Source: Choristoneura fumiferana
Lineage: Eukaryota; Arthropoda; Insecta; Lepidoptera; Tortricidae
Assembly (NCBI RefSeq): GCF_025370935.1
Contig: NC_133486.1
Span: 8,069,079 to 8,133,078, forward strand
DNA: 64,000 bases
Direction: 5' to 3'
Program-made: the position numbers and the translations under genes
In this document: one piece after another, positions 20,701-31,745 of the stretch
Position numbering within the stretch: position 1 is the first letter of the stretch
How the letters are laid out: every line of letters begins with the position of its first letter
The notes under the pieces: generated by a model
What the model saw: only the letters and a program-made list of their open reading frames with translations
Told to the model about the DNA's origin: nothing
The model's database searches: none

Positions 20701-23188
20701 AGAACTCTTTAAGTCTGATTCAGGATATTATTTCTATATTTCTATAAATGCATTATTATTTTATTGGCAGTGGTTAGACATAGGCCTGTGAAAATAAATG
20801 CCACACACTACAGCTATCTTACATGAGTCTATATCAATTGGTTGAAAGTTTTTTTTTTGTTTTAGGGGCTGTTTCACCATCCATTGATTAGTGTTAACTG
20901 GCAGTTAGGTGTGTTGCCGTCTCTATTTGTTTTGTTCGAATAGACGGAGACGGCATCACATTTAACCGTCGGTTAACGCTAATCAATGGATGGTGAAACA
21001 GCCCCTTAATCTTATATTTTAACAAGGCTTCAGTACACTAAATGTGACTATGCCAGCCTCATGGAGGGCCTCAGATACAGATACTCTTGTGCCGAAACCT
21101 AGTCTCTGGATGCAAAGGCTCGTCTGATGAACTTGTAAATCCGCATCGCTTCTTCTGAAAGTGGATGACTCAGAATCACATTTACACTTCCATTCAACAG
21201 ATCCATACCATCCATCCATCCACCCCATCCATGTTTCTGTGTGTTGTGTGTTTGTGTGTGTGTTTCTGGTGTCCTTATTCTGATCACATGATTTATTATT
21301 TTGTTTGTCATAATGTAATGTTTGACATATCTCTTTTTCTCTCAGAAATCATTTATTTTTCAGAATTGTTATAAAACAAATCTAACCTAACCTATAGAGT
21401 TCTACAGGACAACCATTTAAAAATTTATGAAAAATGTATGGTGACAGCGGGAACAAACATTAAAACTAACAATAATTATAACAAACATTACATTATGACT
21501 TATAAAATTATGGCAGTCGAAAGGATTCCATCTTACATGCATGGTTATGGATTAGATGTTTCACCTACCTTATTGGGGATGAGCTGGACAAATTCACAGG
21601 GAGTTCTATTGAATATGTAGATACCTCCACTGGTTGCACCAAATGCTATCAGAGACTTGGAGACGTCAAAGCAAGTGTACTGAAATAAAATTTTAAATCC
21701 ACCAATGAGCCTGATATAGTCTGTAATGAAAACTCTTTATTGCACATAAAAATAAAAACATACAGATGCACATATTTAGGGATTTCAGACTGTTTTTTTA
21801 CTTCTGCTTCATTCCCACAGTTTCTATATGAAAATTTAATACACACTGTCAATTTCATCTTTTTTACTTAATGGCAACCGGTTGCTTTCAAGTTAGCAAC
21901 CATTACTGCCTACACTACTCTACAAAAAGTACTACAAAAACTACACTGTCAAAAAGGTGTTCAAAATGTATTGCATAAACTTCAGATTTCATTTTCCACA
22001 GCTCAAGAGATTACAGACCTGAGTTGGTATTTGTATTTGATATTAATTTCTACTTGATGCCTCCATGCATTCCTAAGAAGAAAAATCCTACGACACAAAG
22101 GTAATCCACAAAAGTCTTTCCTTTTGCAATAAATATGACTATCAACAAACTAATAGAGTAACATTGTGTTATGTGACAGGCAGACACAGCTTTGAATATG
22201 ACATGACTTAATTAATGACTTTTTTTTTTTAATTTGACTGGATGGACAACGAGCAAGTGGGTCTCCTGATGGTAAGAGATCACCACCGCCCATAGACACC
22301 TGCAATACCAGGGGGATTGCAGATGCGTTGCCAACCTAGAGGCCTAAGATGGGATACCTCAAGTGCCAGTAATTTCACCGGCTGTCTTACTCTCCACACC
22401 GAAACACAGCAGTGCAAGCACTGCTGCTTCACGGCAGGATTAGCGAGCAAGACTATGAGCGACTGAAATGAAAATGAATTTACAGTGAACGGAAAACATT
22501 GTGAGCACACTATGAAGCAATCTATAATTTGTTTGAAATCACCAATTTGCATGAGGTCTGCATGGAAACTGCAGCCCAAGTTCGCTTATTTCGAGAGGAA
22601 GTCTGTGCTTACTTAACAATTATTTTTTTTTAAGAAATGTTGCGTTTCAAATTCCATTGCTATTCCTGTTAATAACCATAATAATACTTATAACAGAATA
22701 CTTAGGCTCCGTTCCTACCAGAGATGTGCGATGATGTGTTGCGAGGAGTTGAAAGGAATGTTTTTCATGAACCTAAAGTATGCTTCATTTACCTCACCTT
22801 GCTCGCTCAGCTGTTTCCACCAGAGATGTGATAAAGCGTTTCTATTGTTTCATAAAACACACATTCCTCGCAACCTCGCACATCATTGGTGGAAAAGCAG
22901 CCTTATTACGTACCCATTGAAGTTCATTTGATTCATTCAATGAACCCTTATTCAATTGAAGTATCATATTAAATAATATCAATAAAAGAGGTAGGGAAAC
23001 TGATCCATGTGAGCTTTGACTCATATAAGCCTAAATATTTTTGGTGTTTCGAATTGTATAATTGCCAAAATGCAAACCATTTATAGACTAACCTTAATTC
23101 GTTGGGCGCTTTTCAATGGGAAATTAATTTGTTCAGTGACTGCGGGCAGCTCCAACAAAACGTACGGAGGCAACTTGCGGGAAGACAT
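14435..23188 (-). CDS. HPS5: HPS5 homologue (BLOC-2 subunit), complete, five exons
   Basis: This is the orthologue of HPS5 (Drosophila pink), a subunit of BLOC-2, which guides cargo to lysosome-related organelles such as pigment granules. Coding exons are 23188-23093, 21679-21569, 19717-19487, 18481-16250 and 14773-14435, all joined at GT..AG in phase 0, giving 1002 residues (human about 1130). The N-terminal half matches the HPS5 beta-propeller: the RIK/YTCFDVSKSLIAFGATSGG, TALIWSGNNMLFTGDDVGRI and SSQTIMSLDSRICQLDVRD segments, then RDGEFGACF. The C-terminus ends in a RING-H2-like zinc motif. The ATG at 23188 begins MSSRKLPPYVL and sits directly before the conserved region, so I take it as the start. 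It is convergent with SoxD. Transposons fill intron 4 and parts of introns 1-3. Confidence 0.92.
14839..16225. mobile_element. 1.39-kb foldback transposon filling HPS5 intron 4
   Basis: The left arm (14839 to about 15215) and the right arm (about 15855-16225) are inverted copies, about 370 bases long. Both start GTCGG-GGCCGAT and include CAGATCATGAAATTCCTAGG, a CGGTTCTGGCACTTCGCCGG stretch and CTCCTCGCTTCGCTCGTCG. The arms and the centre (15294-15470) are themselves built of short palindromic units around AAATGGCGCCATTT and ATTCCTAGGCATATC. It lies 24 bases after the exon-4 donor and about 65 bases before the exon-5 acceptor. I cannot assign a superfamily. Confidence 0.85.
15683..15798 (+). 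pseudogene. Protein-like remnant inside the foldback element
   Basis: An open stretch of 38 codons reads SAKEDFEHQLRSFYVNQTD then MKKPWTSARIIE and stops exactly at a GTTAGT donor-like site. Upstream, the frame is broken by stops after a possible ATGTCGGAGTGGCAACAAAA start. It may be a decayed first exon of the element's own gene. I do not recognise the family. Confidence 0.3.
16250..18481 (-). CDS. HPS5: HPS5 coding exon 4 (large)
   Basis: This single 744-codon exon holds the rest of the propeller, an acidic/basic linker (around DSKLGTVTPEALQAFKDLGL) and the helical middle region. It starts at a TGATTTCAG acceptor (AKTMFQSSSQTI). It ends KSE before a GTGGGT donor. Reading on past that donor runs into the foldback transposon. 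Confidence 0.9.
18968..19022 (-). repeat. SINE tail fragment in HPS5 intron 3
   Basis: It is a short reverse-oriented match to the SINE tail (CTCATTCTGAGAGGAGGCCTG and GGGCTGGGATGAT). Confidence 0.6.
19487..19717 (-). CDS. HPS5: HPS5 coding exon 3
   Basis: It has 77 codons from a TAAATTACAG acceptor to a GTGAGT donor. It starts DGAITRLAISQDERYIGFA and ends ISVLHLQNFI, beta-propeller blades typical of HPS5. Confidence 0.9.
19891..20263 (-). mobile_element. tRNA-derived SINE, near complete
   Basis: Read on the minus strand it has a tRNA-like head (GCCGTGGTGGCCTAGTGGTT; B-box GGTCGTGGGTTCAAACCCC), a body through GTTTTCCTTCACCGCAAAGC in reverse sense, and a (GAT)n tail at 19891-19905. Truncated relatives are at 3300, 4000, 18968, 35806, 41705 and 60740. 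It lies in HPS5 intron 2. Confidence 0.8.
20184..20263. repeat. Four exact 20-bp tandem units in the SINE head
   Basis: The unit ACTAGGCCACCACGGCTTTT is repeated four times (20184, 20204, 20224, 20244). It covers the A-box side of the SINE head. Confidence 0.95.
20278..20625. repeat. Inverted-repeat element in HPS5 intron 2
   Basis: The segment is bounded by TCAAAGTCAAAATATCTTTA and its mirror TAAAGATATTTTGACTTTGA. The interior has no coding frame. Confidence 0.6.
20865..21005. mobile_element. PIF/Harbinger-type MITE, TTA target
   Basis: It has the same termini as 13862-14002 (GGGGCTGTTTCACCATCCAT) and a TTA duplication on both sides. Confidence 0.85.
21569..21679 (-). CDS. HPS5: HPS5 coding exon 2
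   Basis: It has 37 codons between a TTATTTCAG acceptor and a GTAGGT donor. It reads YTCFDVSKSLIAFG through FVQLIPNK, the first WD-like blade strands. Confidence 0.88.
22222..22455 (-). mobile_element. 3' fragment of a non-LTR retrotransposon or SINE
   Basis: The plus strand starts with poly-T at 22220, so the element is minus-oriented with a poly-A tail. The body includes GGTAAGAGATCACCACCGCC and CTTGCACTGCTG-type motifs typical of a common lepidopteran interspersed repeat. No reverse transcriptase is present. Confidence 0.55.
22705..22902. mobile_element. Imperfect MITE in HPS5 intron 1
   Basis: The arms GAGATGTGCGATGATGTGTT and the mirrored CCTCGCACATCATTGGTGG extend to GGCT/AGCC ends. 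It is non-coding. Confidence 0.55.
23093..23188 (-). CDS. HPS5: HPS5 coding exon 1
   Basis: It has 32 codons from ATG at 23188-23186 to ATT AAG before donor GTTAGT. The reading frame joins directly to YTCFDVS of exon 2, the order seen in HPS5 proteins. Confidence 0.85.
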
Positions 23189-23429
23189 GTTTAGAAGCAC
23201 ATGTTTTTTTATTCAACTATTAGTATTTGCAATAATAAACATGACGCATTTTTGATTCTTTCTTGTCACTTTTGACGTGCTTTTGACTACAATACTCTAT
23301 TACTCTCCCTCTCTCTCCTCAACCCTGAATTGAATTCACTCACTCACATCCATAGACTAATAATACACTACGTTCTTTCTCTGTCTACGCTCACATCACA
23401 CGTCACGACGTCACACACCAAACACAGCA
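23189..23429 (-). promoter_or_regulatory. HPS5: Upstream region of HPS5
   Basis: This is the sequence immediately 5' of the HPS5 start codon. No clear core promoter motif is visible. A pyrimidine-rich run (CTCTCCCTCTCTCTCC) at about 23301-23318 lies here, and a MITE begins at 23430. Whether an upstream non-coding exon exists cannot be seen. Confidence 0.3.
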
Positions 23430-23550
23430 GGGCTACTACGAAACTCGAAACTCGAAGTTTGTACCGTCCCTCTCGCTCTCGTGTTAAATAGTGTAAGTGT
23501 CAGAGGGACCGCACGAAACGAACTTCGAGTTTGGAGTTTCGTAGTAGCCC
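23430..23550. mobile_element. MITE with GGGCTACTACGAAACTC ends
   Basis: It is a long hairpin whose arms contain GGGCTACTACGAAACTCGAA and its complement. A sister copy is at 36081-36211. It is non-coding. Confidence 0.8.
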
Positions 23551-23566
23551 TAGACACTATACTTAG

Positions 23567-23710
23567 TTGTTGTTGTTTCTTTAAAAAAATATGGCTCTGT
23601 CCATCGGAGGACAATTTTGCCAGTGTCTAGTAGTTTTTGCCGTTGTACGGTAAAAAAATTCTAGAAAACGAAATATGAGAGGTGATGGTGGATGAACGAT
23701 CTATTATGTT
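23567..23710 (+). repeat. Repeat copy A (empty-site reference)
   Basis: It matches 24778-24858 plus 24990-25012 plus 27364-27405 (GGACAATTTTGCCAGTGTCTAG, TTGCCGTTGTACGGTAAAAA, CTAGAAAACGAAATATGAGA). It lacks the two insertions found in copy B and so shows their target sites. Confidence 0.8.
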
Positions 23711-23734
23711 GTCTATACTTAGTTTTCGGATAGG

Positions 23735-24778
23735 ATGGGTACGGTGACACTTGCGTTTTTTCCATTCCACGCCATGAACGTTTCAGACCAATAATATTTA
23801 AAAAAATATACTTGTATTCAGAAAGAACAAAAAAAAATATCTCTATAGCTTAAAAGATTTCGTAATAATAAACAAAAATCACTTAAAAAATATATTATTA
23901 TGTTTTAAAACTAAAAAGATAAATTTTAATCTCGTCAACTTTCATCGCGTAAAATGGAACTCTATTTCAATAGAGCTTGACATTGCTTATCGACCGAATC
24001 GATTCCACAATCTTGTCAAATCGTTTGACTCGCATCATCTGTCAATGAGGGCTATCATTTTTTGTCTCACTAGAAGTTTGTTATTACGGGCGTGAAAACA
24101 AAGTTTAGATTAAAATCATATTTAATACACCTTAAAACCGTACCATAAAAATATCGAGCATGCCACAGTGTTGCATCTCCCCGTTTTGTTCGGAAAAAAG
24201 GAAGGACAAAGGTTTCCGAAAGACAAAACTGTCTCAAAACCCAGACATTCATTGCCCCGGAACGCATATTTGCCATAATTAATTACAGATATTGCAAAAT
24301 ATTCACAAAATTATTCTAATTATAAATAAACCCGCGTAGCTCACCCAAAAACTATGAGATTTGACATTTCGGAGACCTCACGCTACACTAGAGCCTCTAG
24401 TGGCGAATTCATACGCGATAGCCCTCATTAGTACGAGAGCGAAGGTCCTTAAAATGCGTTTTTGTACAGAGTGTTTCGTACTGTTTGATGTTTTGAACTG
24501 TTACTTTGTTATTCAATTTTGTTATTACGGTTTTTATTAAGTTTTGATATAGTGCCAAAGAAGACCGCATGGTTTGTGAGATCACGATAGACAAGCAAAA
24601 ACACTTGCTACGCGGGTGAAGCCGCAGGCAAAAACTAGTTAAAAATACAATATCACTAATAAAATCGATTACACACCCTTAGCATATTTAATCGAGAATC
24701 GGAATAAATCGATTCGAATTTACATTGTCACAACCCTTTAATTGCTTAACGACATGTGTCACCGTACCCGTCCTATCT
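23735..24778. other. Unassigned ~1-kb segment bounded by short inverted repeats
   Basis: GGATAGGATGGGTACGGTGACAC at the left is mirrored by GTGTCACCGTACCCGTCCTAT at the right. The interior is AT-rich. A 68-codon minus frame (24276-24070) has no recognisable homologue. It could be a degraded DNA transposon. Confidence 0.35.
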
Positions 24779-24858
24779 GTTGTTGTTTTTTTAGAAAAAT
24801 TTGGCGCTGTCCATTGGAGGGCAATTTTGCCAGTGTCTAGTAAAGTTTTGCCGTTGTA

Positions 24859-24989
24859 CAGTCACCAGCATTAATATCTACCACAACGGAGCGTGCAAAA
24901 ATATCTGACACGTCCTTCCGGCCTTAGAAATAGAGTCGTATCAGATATTTATGCACGCTAGTTGCGTCAGATATTGGTGCTGGTGACTG
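24859..24989. mobile_element. Tc1/mariner-type MITE, empty site available
   Basis: Ends CAGTCACCAGCA and TGCTGGTGACTG are flanked by TA. Repeat copy A reads GTTGTACGG uninterrupted at the same spot, so TA is the duplicated target. Confidence 0.88.
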
Positions 24990-25012
24990 TACGGTAAAAA
25001 AATTCTAGAAAA

Positions 25013-27363
25013 TAGTCATACTTGTTAGAGACAAAATGCTGCACTTCGTGAAGAAAGCAAGCCGCTTTGCACAGTGATAGTACAGACTAAATTGAGTGAT
25101 TTGACTCGCAGCAGCGGAAGTTTCACCCCTTAGGAACAGAGATGGCGCCACTTCTTTAAAAAATATTTAAAAAAAATCTACAAGCTAAAGTAATAAACCG
25201 ATTTCAATGTTTAATATCGCAAATGAGAGCCTATTATATACGTTACTTATAAAAAAATATAAAAAAAAATATTTACATAAAACTTTTGTCAAAAAACGCC
25301 ATCTTAAGTTTTTTTTTCTTACCTGATTTGTAGTTTTTACTTGATTGCTTAAAAAAACTGTAGGCAACATGAATGGTTTAATGCATGTACATATTACTGA
25401 GTACATAACGAGTATTTTAAAAAAAATCCGACACCGATACCTATCATATTGAACGAAATATGACAGTTTAAATGTGAGCACAAATTTCTTTAAAAAATAT
25501 TTCAAAAAATTCTACAAGCTAAAGTAATAGACCGATTTCAATGTTTAATATCTCAAATTAAAGCTTATAACATTCATTATTTACAAAAAAATATAAAAAA
25601 AATATTTACTGAAAACTTTTGGCAAAAAACGCCATCTTAAGTTTTTATTTCTTACCTGATTGGTAGTTTTTACTTGATTGCTTAAAAACATTGTATGTTG
25701 TATGCAACATGAATGGTTTAATGCATACTTATATATATTTCTGAGTAAATAACAAGTATTATAAAAAAAAACCGACACCGATACCCTTCATACTTCACGA
25801 AATATTTAAGTTTAATTGTGCACACTTTTCTTACAAATAAATTTCAACGAAATCTTCAAGTGAAACTAGTACTCTGATTATAATGTTTAATGTTAAATGA
25901 AAAGAAGAACGAAATTACCTAATTTATTAAAAAAAAAGTTTTTTCCTGGTGTTACGAAAAAATATAATTACTTTAAAATTAGTAATTATTAAGACAATAA
26001 ATAAAAACTATACCGTTTCCGGCATAGTTGGTTCTGAGATGTAATATATATTGCTTAGTAGTTGGCGAATTTATTTCAAAATTAGCTTTTTATGTGATAG
26101 GAAGGGCTACAGCTTATAGAGATGTCACATTTGAAATAAAAGACTATGAACATCAATATTCATCAAATATTTAAATTAAAACCTATAAGTCCTCTTCGGG
26201 TTCATCGGCAGATGTAGAACTGAAAAGGAAAAGTCGTTTTGAAGTACTTGTGCTATTCCAATACTACAAAATCACAGATCTTTTAGACACGGACTGTGTT
26301 GCTGTAATTACTGTTGAATTATATTTGTGCCTAGTTGATTACCATTAGATCTAAAATTATGTGCCTACCTGTGGAAATCAGTGGTCAGCATACAAAATAA
26401 CCCTGCATTGAATATTATATTAACTTACTTTTGATTTGTACAGCCACCTTTGCAGGATTTACAATGGGCAGTGCATGGTAAGCTGACCCGACGACACCCA
26501 CAACGCATGGATCGCAGCCAGATTTGCAGCCATAATACTTAATGGTCCAAGAGGCTTACTTTCCTTTGCCAACTCTCTTTTGCCTTAGTCCATCCCCAAG
26601 AAGATGGACATGGTACGGAAACTTCTGGTTTCAGAGCGTTTCTCCATATTTGGCCCGCTTAGTAAGCTGCACGCAGTGTATGTTTATAGAGAGCATGTCC
26701 ATACCATGTTCATCTTCTTGGGGATGGACTAAGGCAAAAGAGAAGGACTCCAGAATTGTCGGCAGTTATAGCGATTTGGTCGCAATTAAACCTCTTGGAC
26801 CATTGTGGCTTTAATTTGAGATATTAAACTTTGAAATCGGTCTATTACTTTAGCTTGTAGAATTTTTTGAAATATTTTTTAAAGAAATTTGTGCTCACAT
26901 TTAAACTGTCATATTTCGTTAAATATGATAGGTATCGGTGTCGGATTTTTTTTAAATACTCGTTATGTACTCAGTAATATGTACATGCATTAAACCATTC
27001 ATGTTGCATACAGTTTTTTTAAGCAATCAAGTAAAAACAAATCAGGTAAGAAAAAAAAACTTAAGATGGCGTTTTTTGACAAAAGTTTTATGTAAATATT
27101 TTTTTGTATTTTTTTATAAGTAACGTATATAATAGGCTCTCATTTGAGATATTAAACATTGAAATCGGTTTATTACTTTAGCTTGTAGAATTTTTTGAAA
27201 TATTTTTTAAAGAAGTGGCGCCATCTCTGTTCCTAAGGGGTGAAACTTCCGCTGCTGCGAGTCAAATCACTCAGTTTAGTCTGTACTATCACTGTGCAAA
27301 GCGGCTTGCTTTCTTCACGAAGTGCAGCATCCGGCCAAAAAATGGCCTTAACAAGTATGACTA
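25013..27363. mobile_element. 2.35-kb long-inverted-repeat element
   Basis: Ends TAGTCATACTTGTTA and TAACAAGTATGACTA lead into arms of about 500 bases (about 25038-25565 and 26815-27335), including GCACTTCGTGAAGAAAGC and GAGATGGCGCCACTTC. Within the left half a ~330-bp unit recurs (25185-25505 and 25515-25830). The uninterrupted copy at 23567-23710 shows the insertion point CTAGAAAA/CG with an AAA duplication. No intact transposase is seen. Confidence 0.85.
26420..26810 (-). pseudogene. Scrambled gene fragments inside the long-inverted-repeat element
   Basis: On the minus strand about 26430-26535 reads a Cys-rich segment (RCGCRR...LPCTAHCKSCKGGC), preceded by a WGWTKAKE-like motif at about 26570-26600 and again, inverted, at about 26700-26745. 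This resembles the WGW-plus-CXC C-terminus of a TE-derived insect protein family, broken by stops. I infer a decayed internal gene. Confidence 0.3.
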
Positions 27364-27409
27364 AAACGAAATATGAGACATACGTAATGTAATGGTGGAT
27401 GAACGATGA

Positions 27410-28033
27410 CAGCGCGAAAAAAAAACCCGTCCTATCTGAAAAGTATAACCGCCAGTCGTTGTCAGGAGGTTGTCACTGTCAAGTGTGTTTTTTTAATCCG
27501 TTTTAGAGGAAGGCAAAAGAAACTAAGCCTATACAGCCGCAAGTGTTTTATAGATACTACCTTCTACCCGCAGCTTCGCACGCGTAAACTTTTCGGTCTG
27601 GTAGTTGCAATTCAAATTTTCGGGATTTTACAAAATTCTCCTGGCAATTTTCAAAATTTATGTTGTGGTATTCATTGAGGTTGTGTTGTACAAAATTCAA
27701 GACCCTAAAACCCAGTGCCGAAATTAAAAAAAAAATCTCAATCCAAATTTAAATTCAAATTCATTCATTCAGTAAATATGCCGCAATGGGCACTTTAACA
27801 CGTTATTTTTAAATTACCCTCGCTTTCGGAAAGACCATCATTGCCAAGAAGAATGCGCCGCAAGAAACTTGACAGAAAGTATTTTTTTCAAAATAAAATA
27901 CTTAAAAACTACAGTATACAATTAAAGAAATAAATACAAAATAATAATAATAATAATAATAATATAGGGATGTATGGGGTCCCTTAGTTACAAAACTATC
28001 CCGTGGGAATATCGGGATAAAAAGTAGCGTATG
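27410..28033. repeat. Mixed interspersed repeats before the BEL element
   Basis: About 27540-27700 and 27740-27945 look like LINE 3' fragments (GGAAAGACCATCATTGCCAA; GAATGCGCCGCAAGAAACTT). These are followed by (AAT)n at about 27940-27962. 27990-28033 is the left part of the CCCGTGGGAATATCGGGATA repeat that continues after the BEL element at 35084. Confidence 0.5.
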
Positions 28034-28406
28034 TGGCTGCGCCATTATTTGTTTATATTTTAAATATATTTAATTAATTTTAACTCATACACACACTCAC
28101 GCATTAACATGAACGCATCCATACTCTGGCAACACATCCCTCCTTCTATCCTGCTACCATTGGGCACCGAAATTCGAACCAAGAACGAAGAAAACAAACG
28201 ACTCGAGACGACGCTATAATTTTGTACAAACGAAAAAATAAACTCTTAATTCGCAAAATACCTTTAAAAACTCTCAAAACCTCTAAAATCTGTGCAGTGA
28301 AGTGGTGATGAACATTTTGTGCCGTTTATAATAATTCCTGTGTCGTGGAAACTCAATTGCTGGAGAAAGCAGTATCCCGGTGTTCAAGGTATGTCCTGCC
28401 CCTCCA
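28034..28406 (+). repeat. BEL/Pao 5' LTR
   Basis: It runs TGGCTGCGCC to CTGCCCCTCCA and differs from the 3' LTR at about half a dozen positions, including small indels (TCCTTCTATCC against TCCTTTCCTATCC). A primer-binding-site-like TGGTCCTTCGATCCC follows at 28411-28425. Confidence 0.85.
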
Positions 28407-28860
28407 AGTCTGGTCCTTCGATCCCAAATCCTTTCCCTCACTCCTAATATCCTCCGCAATATACACACGCTACTCATTTACTCACTCAAATACTCAAAAA
28501 CACATTTTCAAGTTAGTTACGCCATTTTTTCTCGCACGCTTCGCCTAACTTTGTTTTGTTCTAATCACGCAAATAACATTATATTTCTATGTAAATACCA
28601 ACTATTTCTCAATAACAACAGTTTAAGTAAATAACAAAAGTATTACTTACTGTTTAACTCACGTATTTCATACTCATTTCACATAATAATTTATCTCAAC
28701 GCACCGCTCGTATACCTACCCGCCATATTTGATGTACGCACCGCTAACTTATTATTCCTAGTAATTTCTAGATACTTGTTCCTAATACACATTCCGATCT
28801 TGAACTTGTGCTTATTTCTCACTTATTTTGTTAATATAAATATCGTATTTTACCTTCGTC

Positions 28861-30336
28861 ATGGGAGGCAAAGAAAAAACGAGTGCAAACACCAGTTCAA
28901 GTGAAGAAAATATTATGATTAAATTCCTTGAAAGTAAAAAGCAAAGTTTGTTCCACATTATTCAGGAAGTGTATAAGTTAAGCTTAAAGGTTTCTGACCC
29001 CGCTTATCACATTCAATTCCTTGCTAGGACACAAACCCTAGACAAGACCCGAGCTGACTATGTAGAAACGGTTGATAAACTTGTAATTGAACAATTTAAA
29101 GAAAATCCAGCCGCAGAACCGAGTCATAGCATTCTCAATACATTTGATGAGTTGTACTGTTTTATTAAGCAAAAGGAAACTACTCTGAGACAGCAACTTG
29201 AGGTTCAAAATAAAAATAATAATTTTAACATCAAATTGCCCCCGCTTCAACTCACAGGTTTTGATGGTACTCCTGGTAAATGGCCAGTGTTTTATGAAAA
29301 CTTCCGCAGTGTTATACATAACAATACTCAATTAACTAATGCTGAAAAGATTCAATAACTAATTGGGTGCCTCTCCGGCAAAGCCTTAAATATCTGCTCA
29401 GGCATAACTCCAACCTCTCAAAATTATGACATAATTTGGCAAGCTCTTCTAGCTAAATACCAAGATACAGGAGTGCAAGCATCTATGTACTTGGATAAAA
29501 TGATTAATCAAAGGCCTGGTCAGTCAGCTGATAATTTATTAGATAACTTTTGTACAGCTGAAGCCGCTCTGCAACAATTGAAAATTGATAATTTGGCAGA
29601 TTTCATGATAATGCATATAGCCTTAAGCAAACTTGATAAATCAACTCTGAACCTATTTGAACAAGCTCATAGACACATTGATATTCCCAAATTTGCTGAA
29701 TTAAAAAAGTTCTTAAGTGAACAATCTAAGCTCACTGCGTTACATGGCCCAATACCATCCTCAACTCAGTCCAGTAACAAACAATTTAGCAAACCCGCTC
29801 CCCAATTACCGCAAATAAATAAAACTAAAGCATTCCACTCTCAAATCGCAGCTCCTCAAGTATCTCATAAATATGACAACAATCATAACCTCCAAACTCA
29901 GCAATTTCAACTATGTAAAGTATGTAACGCAAACTCATCTCATCCCTTATTTAAATGTGAATATTTCTTAAACCAAAACACGCAAACTCGCAACGATATT
30001 GTTCGTCAACACTCTTTTTGTATAAACTGTTTAGGATTTCACCATGTAAATACTTGTAAATCGACAAACAAATGCTCCAGTTGTAACCGCAAACATCACT
30101 CGCTGCTGCACTATGAAACCAACAATAATAATTTTAATGTAAACCGCCATCAACGCTCAGCTGATTTCCAACATACTGTTATCAGTCAAAATCATAACAA
30201 AGCATCCCACCGGCTCGTTATCAGAGCACAGCGCAGTTCACCTCGCCGCCGCCGCAAGCGGGCGACGCCACTGTCGCTAGCGCTGGCGCTCGCTATCCGT
30301 CTCACTCGCACTCGCAGCTGCCGCGTCCGCCGCTAG
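28861..30336 (+). pseudogene. BEL/Pao gag with premature stop
   Basis: The frame from ATG 28861 is interrupted by TAA at 29356-29358 and reopens in the same frame to TAG at 30334-30336. The C-terminal part has two cysteine/histidine knuckle-like clusters (CKVCNANSSHPLFKC and CINCLGFHHVNTC, then CSSC) as in BEL gag. The stop follows a KIQ residue run and looks like a point change. Confidence 0.8.
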
Positions 30337-31745
30337 TGAATACTGCTCGCACTCACGACAATCAAGCGCAGTCGTCCTCTTGGCGCGAGACTTCAAATGT
30401 TGATAACTTTGATAACAACCGGGCGATGTCTGTCACTGTTCCCGCGCGCGCTTTAAATAATGATACTACAGTATTATTACCAACCGCTTCTGTAAACGTA
30501 TTTAATAACGATCAAGTAAATCGCATGCGTTTATTTCTCGACTCAGGGTCAATGAGTAATTTCATCACAAAATCTTGTTGTGAACGCTTAAATTTAAAAA
30601 TAACTCCCGCGCCGTCGGTAGTTAAAGGTATCGGTCAAATTGAAAATCGCTCATTCGGAATAACTCAATTCAAAATTTATTCACGTTTTGACTCTCGCTG
30701 TTTTTATACAGTAAACGCTCGTGTTATTGACACAATTACTGACTTTTTGCCTAACGCTGAAATTGATAGGACGGAATTAACGCATCTGCAGCATCTGCCA
30801 ATGGCTGATGAATATTATTACGCACCTGGAGAAATCGATTGTCTCATAGGCAATGAATTATTCCCGCTTTTACTCGGATCTAATAAATCGACCTCACCGA
30901 ACTCGTCGGTCGTAGGTATCGAAACAACTCTCGGATATGTCGCCATGGGTTAAGCCTAATGTATCTCACGCTCGCTATTCGCCGCAAACTCAAAGCATAC
31001 GCAGTCTTTTGACGCAACTGACCCGCTCTCGCAAAACGCTCACACTCTCGTTTCTTCGCACAATTCTCGTTCTTCTCCGCAAAACTCAAACGCACTTAAT
31101 TTAAATAGTCAATCGCATCTCGCAATAAATACGAACGCTCAAACAAATGAATCCGCACCCGCTGCTATCGCATCCGCTATTTTCGCGCATAACGCTCCCG
31201 CTACACTCTTGCATAATACTACACTCTTGCATAACGTTCCCGCTACACCCGCGCCCAACTTTGACAAAACTTTTTTCTGTCAAACAGAGTCGCTTTCGAT
31301 TGATCAATTAACGCACCGCTTTTGGGAAATAGAAAATGTACCCGATAAAAAACACTTCAGTCCCGATGATGAAGCATGTGAAAAAATATTTCGAAGTACT
31401 TACTCACGCGATGAAAGTGGTAGATACACAGTAGATCTTCCCTTCAAATACTCACCTTCGGAATTAGGACACTCTTACGCTATAGCTAAACGCCGTTTTT
31501 TAAACGTAGAAAAGAAACTCGACTCTTGTGACTTACGCGCCGACTATAACGCAACTATACAAACATATATCGATCAAGGTTACAATTGTCTAAAGTTCCA
31601 AATATTTTTCAAGATGATAACGTTTATTGCATTCCGCATAAAGCCGTTTATCGTCCAGAGAAAGAGACTTCTAAAACTCGTGTTGTTCTCGATGCTGGCT
31701 GTAAAACCACATCAGGCAAGTCGCTTAACGACATTTTATATGTAG
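30336..31745 (+). pseudogene. BEL/Pao protease and pol N-terminal part, broken
   Basis: It is in another frame than gag. An aspartic protease motif LFLDSGSMSNFI and ...IDCLIGNELFP are present. The frame closes at TAA 30951-30953 and reopens by 31209 for the segment before the reverse transcriptase (FWEIENVPDKK...). A frame change falls at about 31590-31740. Confidence 0.75.

Noticed and set aside
24070..24276. Possible small gene on the minus strand
   Set aside because: The 68-codon frame has no recognisable similarity, and it lies in a segment bounded by inverted repeats.
28345..28634. Small genes at the BEL 5' LTR
   Set aside because: The frames overlap the LTR and leader and have no domain.
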